From the NCBI RefSeq assembly GCF_015477805.1, contig NZ_JADLQL010000006.1, positions 356,603 to 420,602 on the forward strand: a stretch of 64,000 bases of DNA. Direction: 5' to 3'. The translations under genes were made by a program, and so were the position numbers. The notes beneath the pieces were generated by a model. It saw only the letters and a list, made by a program, of their open reading frames with translations. It was not told where the DNA came from and made no database searches. This document shows, piece after piece, positions 61,224 to 64,000 of this stretch. The stretch is from Nocardia flavorosea. GTDB taxonomy: Bacteria > Actinomycetota > Actinomycetes > Mycobacteriales > Mycobacteriaceae. Positions within the stretch are counted from its first letter, which is position 1; each line of letters opens with the position of its first letter.

Positions 61224-61716
61224 ACTCGGACCCTACGTCGTCGCCCGGCTGCTACCGAAGCCACACTCCGGGTGTACGACCTCCCCGTCCCCCCTTCACC
61301 TGATGGATATGGCAGCCGTCTCGCATGTCCGTCATCGACCCGGAGACGCAATTCGGCCGACCGGCGCGGGCCGTGGCCTTCGAACGGGTCCCGTCTGCTG
61401 CCCCCGATGGTCAAACGGACTTCAGCGCTGTCGCAGCGTGGTTACCCGCGATCCGGCCGAATACAGATCCCCTCGTCAACCCGGGTTCATATCGGTATCG
61501 ACCGCCTGAGCTCCGAGTTGATCCGCAGGACACCGAAGTCGAAGCCGGTACGCACGTCACCCGGTATGCCGCGCAATCCCCCTGTCGAAAGCGTCGGGCC
61601 ACCCCGGGCGGGATCGAGCACACCGATGAATTCCCGGCTGTTGCTTCGTCCTCATCAACGGCACCCGCGCCGGCGCGTGCCGTACAACCCCGGAAACATC
61701 GGATAGTGGAGGAAAT
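61224..61716. other. Intergenic region without supported gene
   Basis: A 493-bp gap. Overlapping frames exist on both strands (for example 61325-61816 plus, 61411-61794 minus), but none has a ribosome site, known motif or consistent codon use. It separates the divergent HAD phosphatase gene and the GyrI-like gene. Confidence 0.5.
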
Positions 61717-62205
61717 GTGGCCGACGCGCCCCTCGATCCCAGTACTCGACCGCGACTGCTGGAGGTCGCCGAAACGACCCTGGCGGTTGTCCACGGCCTC
61801 GTCTCCCCGGCCATGATCAGGGATTTCTTCGATACCTCATTCACACGCCTCGCAACGGTGCTCGCCAACCAGGATGTGAGCATCAGCGGACCAGCGCTGG
61901 CCTGCTACGGCGCCACGAGCGAGCAGACCATGCAGATCGCGGTCGGTTTCCCTGTCGACCGGCAGATCGTTCCCGAGGACGAGGTCGTCGCCGACCGGCT
62001 CCCGGCCGGCCCGACAGCGAGGCTCGTCCACCACGGGTCATTCGATGAGCTGGGCGCGAGCTGGGACCGGCTGTACTCCTGGATCACCGACCGAGGTCTG
62101 ACACCGGGCGACAACAGGTGGGAGGTCTACGTCACCGAGCCGAACCCGCAGATGGACCCCGCCGATCTGCGCACAGAACTCAACTGGCCGGTCGCACCGG
62201 TTTGA
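61717..62205 (+). CDS. GyrI-like effector-binding domain protein
   Basis: A 162-residue protein with a GyrI/AraC-effector-type fold in its second half: MQIAVGFPVDRQIVPEDEVV, the ARLVHHGSFDELGASWDRLY segment, and the closing WEVYVTEPNPQMDPADLRTE. Stand-alone members bind hydrophobic small molecules or hydrolyse them. GTG 61717 is the start. It lies opposite in strand to the conserved block and breaks the Rv1691-Rv1692 neighbourhood. Confidence 0.8.
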   Translation: MADAPLDPSTRPRLLEVAETTLAVVHGLVSPAMIRDFFDTSFTRLATVLANQDVSISGPALACYGATSEQTMQIAVGFPVDRQIVPEDEVVADRLPAGPTARLVHHGSFDELGASWDRLYSWITDRGLTPGDNRWEVYVTEPNPQMDPADLRTELNWPVAPV

Positions 62206-62275
62206 TTCGAGCTTCGGCACGCAGAACTTCGGCACGCAGAACATCGCCCCACATCTCGACCCGGCCATGCCGCTG

Positions 62276-63739
62276 TCAGGAACCCCCGGTCAACTCCGCT
62301 GCCCGTTCTTCTGCATCGGTTTCACCATCGAGGTCAGCTGCTGCGGCGTTGAAGAACCATGTCAGACCTTCTTGGGTACGCCCAGCCGCGACGAGCGCAT
62401 CGGCGTAGGCATAGAACAGCCGCGCCGGCCCGGACCCGGTGCGAGCCGGATCGAGGTCAGGGGTCTGCAGGGTGACCACGGCCTGGTCGTACTCTCCCAA
62501 GTCCATCCGCGCACCCGCGACCACAATGCGCAGTTCGATCGCGTCGTCGCCGGTCAGCGACCGGGCTTCGTCACTGCGGCCGATTTCGATCGCGCGCTCC
62601 GGCCGGCCCAGGCCCCGTTCACAGTCGGCCATCACCGCGAGCAGCCCGGTCCCACCGGCCATCCGCCGCGCAGCGCGCAGCTCCGACAACGCCTCGGCCC
62701 ACTCACCGGCGTGATACGCCACGACTCCGGCAGTCTCCCGTACCACCGCGATCCGCCCGGCCCGCTGCCGTGCCGCCCGGGCGTGCGCCAAGGCCAATCG
62801 TGGATCGTCGTCGAGAAGTTGCGCCGCCATGGCCAGATGGCGCGCCACGGTTTCCGCGTTGCCCTTGTCGAGACTCAGCAGATCGCGCCGGATCGACGAA
62901 TCGAGATCGCCGGCCTGAACATCCTCGGGCAGATCGGGCTCGTCGGGACGCGGCGGCCGCCGGTCTGCTCCCCGGGCAGCGCCCTCACCGCCCCGACGGC
63001 GCGGACCGCCCGGCCCGGCATCGCGGAAAGAACTCGACGCGCCGCCCGCCTCGTAACCTCGGCCGGCTCCGCGGTTCGGGCGTTCGGCCCCGCCACGCGA
63101 TCCGAACCGGCGATCATCGGAACTTTCCCGTCGGCCGCCGCGCCCGCCGAAGTCGCGCCGCCCCCGGGCACCGCCACCGGGGGTATCGGTGCCCGGACGG
63201 TCCGCAGCCCCCCGGAAATCATCGCGCTCACGATAGCCGCGATCCGGTTTCTCCCCACCGGGCCGGGAGCCACGGTTGCCGGATCCTCGTGTCTCACCGC
63301 GTCCGGTATCCGGAGCCGCACCGAATCGCCCGGCCCGCGAATCATCGGCCCGGAAACGAGCGCGATCATCGGATCCGCCGGACCTGCTGCCGCGTTCTCC
63401 GGCCGACCCGGAACGTTGCGGTCGGCCCCGATCGGCGCCGAAACCACGGTCGGACCGGAACGCCCCACGGTTGTCATCGCGTCCGCTGCCGCCGGCCCCA
63501 CCGCGTCGGTCCCGCGTCTGCTCGCCGCGGTCGCCTCGCGCCGCACCACGGTCGTTTCGGGTGGTGCCGGATGCCTCTCCGTCACGACGGAAACTCCCTC
63601 GCCCACCCGGCCGGCCGTCCTCTGATTTTTCCCCACCGGCGCGAGGTGTGCCTTTGCCGTCACCGGCACGGCGGAACCCGTTCTCCGCCCCAGAAGAATT
63701 ACGCCGGAACGGCTTCCGGCCATCGCTCTGTTCCGGCAC
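62276..63739 (-). CDS. TPR-like protein with long RG-rich N-terminus (Rv1691-like)
   Basis: A 487-residue protein. Residues 1 to about 275 are Arg/Gly/Asp/Ser-rich with dozens of RG and RGG steps, a disordered probable RNA-binding tail. The C-terminal 210 residues form tetratricopeptide-type helices (LALAHARAARQRAGRIAVV; ALSELRAARRMAGGTGLL). The folded part matches the place and type of Rv1691 in tuberculosis. Start GTG 63739 has AGAGGGA about 7 nt upstream and lies just downstream of the rrn terminator. Function unknown. Confidence 0.85.
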   Translation of the reverse strand: MPEQSDGRKPFRRNSSGAENGFRRAGDGKGTPRAGGEKSEDGRPGGRGSFRRDGEASGTTRNDRGAARGDRGEQTRDRRGGAGGSGRDDNRGAFRSDRGFGADRGRPQRSGSAGERGSRSGGSDDRARFRADDSRAGRFGAAPDTGRGETRGSGNRGSRPGGEKPDRGYRERDDFRGAADRPGTDTPGGGARGRRDFGGRGGRRESSDDRRFGSRGGAERPNRGAGRGYEAGGASSSFRDAGPGGPRRRGGEGAARGADRRPPRPDEPDLPEDVQAGDLDSSIRRDLLSLDKGNAETVARHLAMAAQLLDDDPRLALAHARAARQRAGRIAVVRETAGVVAYHAGEWAEALSELRAARRMAGGTGLLAVMADCERGLGRPERAIEIGRSDEARSLTGDDAIELRIVVAGARMDLGEYDQAVVTLQTPDLDPARTGSGPARLFYAYADALVAAGRTQEGLTWFFNAAAADLDGETDAEERAAELTGGS

Positions 63740-63826
63740 GGCGGATCCCTCTCTCAAATGGAAATCAGTCGAATCGATAGCGGCGAGCACTACTCGCCTC
63801 GAGTCTAACGGGTAGAAATCCCGTAC

Positions 63827-63867
63827 AAAAACGACGAGAGGGGACCCAGATTCTGGGTCCCCTCTCG
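63827..63867 (-). terminator. Rho-independent terminator of the rRNA operon
   Basis: A perfect 15-bp stem with a 3-nt loop (arms 63835-63849 and 63853-63867), followed on the minus strand by a five-T run at 63831-63827. It lies 13 nt past the 5S 3' end. It is the only hairpin noted here with a clear T-tract. Confidence 0.92.
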
Positions 63868-63880
63868 CGAAAGTATGTTC

Positions 63881-63996
63881 CGGCGGTGTCCTACTCTCCC
63901 ACACCCTGTCGAGTGCAGTACCATCGGCGCTGGCAGGCTTAGCTTCCGGGTTCGGAATGGGACCGGGCGTTTCCCTGCCGCTATAACCGCCGTAAC
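63881..63996 (-). rRNA. rrf: 5S ribosomal RNA
   Basis: About 116 nt, read from the minus strand. The 5' end TTACGGCGGTTATAGCG pairs with the 3' end GGACACCGCCG to form helix I. The conserved interior CCGGTCCCATTCCGAACC and GGAAGCTAAGCC are present. It is the last gene of an rrn operon whose 23S and 16S genes must lie beyond the right edge. Ends may be off by a few bases. Confidence 0.97.
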
Positions 63997-64000
63997 TCTA

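Noticed and set aside
61325..61816. 163-codon plus-strand frame before the GyrI-like gene
   Set aside because: It runs into the GyrI-like gene in a different frame, has no ribosome site and degrades into Arg/Pro/Ser-rich sequence.

Overview
The window is high-GC actinobacterial DNA, most likely Nocardia or a close mycolate-containing relative. Three things support this: an mce/yrbE import operon, an rsbW-sigF stress module with actinobacterial SigF-type promoters, and a right-hand third that follows Mycobacterium tuberculosis Rv1713 back to Rv1691 (der, cmk, rluB, scpB, scpA, parA, xerD, nudix, pyrG, steA, recN, nadK, tlyA, a small gene, HAD phosphatase, TPR protein). It ends in a 5S rRNA on the minus strand, so an rrn operon lies to the right. 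No CRISPR array, insertion sequence, phage or tRNA was seen.

Layout. 1-4154 (minus): yrbEA-yrbEB-mceA-mceB-mceC, cut by the left edge. 4912-13907: a TetR gene with an unknown partner (minus), diverging from a five-gene plus-strand cluster: metal amidohydrolase, intact M24 'pita-bread' enzyme, M24 homologue that has lost all five metal ligands, crotonase that lacks both hydratase glutamates, and an 861-residue double CaiB-type CoA-transferase with one apparent active site. Next to mce this looks like an uptake-plus-degradation locus for an unidentified CoA-activated substrate. It is the best candidate here for an undescribed pathway. 13945-17490: DJ-1/MarR pair with operators overlapping the start, an SDR and an alpha/beta hydrolase. 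17567-29653: a NERD-like membrane protein, a sodium:solute symporter with a small partner, an L,D-transpeptidase, two linked unknown proteins, hydrolase/TetR/flavin monooxygenase, a zinc alcohol dehydrogenase and a SnoaL-like protein behind a KstR-like box.

29760-39909 is a general-stress island: DinB-like protein, SigF, RsbW, PAS-ANTAR and STAS proteins, a flavodoxin-like protein, an operon of diiron heme-oxygenase-like enzyme, methyltransferase and CDGSH protein, then DUF6480, nucleotidyltransferase, BON, phosphoesterase, CsbD, SnoaL and DUF1992 genes. Four SigF-type promoters (one perfect, three with one mismatch) tie it together. 39984-42867 holds a multi-pass membrane protein, an esterase and a zinc-ribbon protein.

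43281-63739 is conserved housekeeping DNA on the minus strand, mostly joined by 4-nt stop/start overlaps. It departs from the tuberculosis order in four ways: the steB/mctB gene expected between steA and pyrG is missing; two extra genes sit between recN and steA; a 61-codon frame is coupled at both ends between scpA and scpB; and RluB and the TPR protein carry very long Arg/Gly-rich N-termini. Functions rest on motifs and synteny read by eye; no database search was possible.
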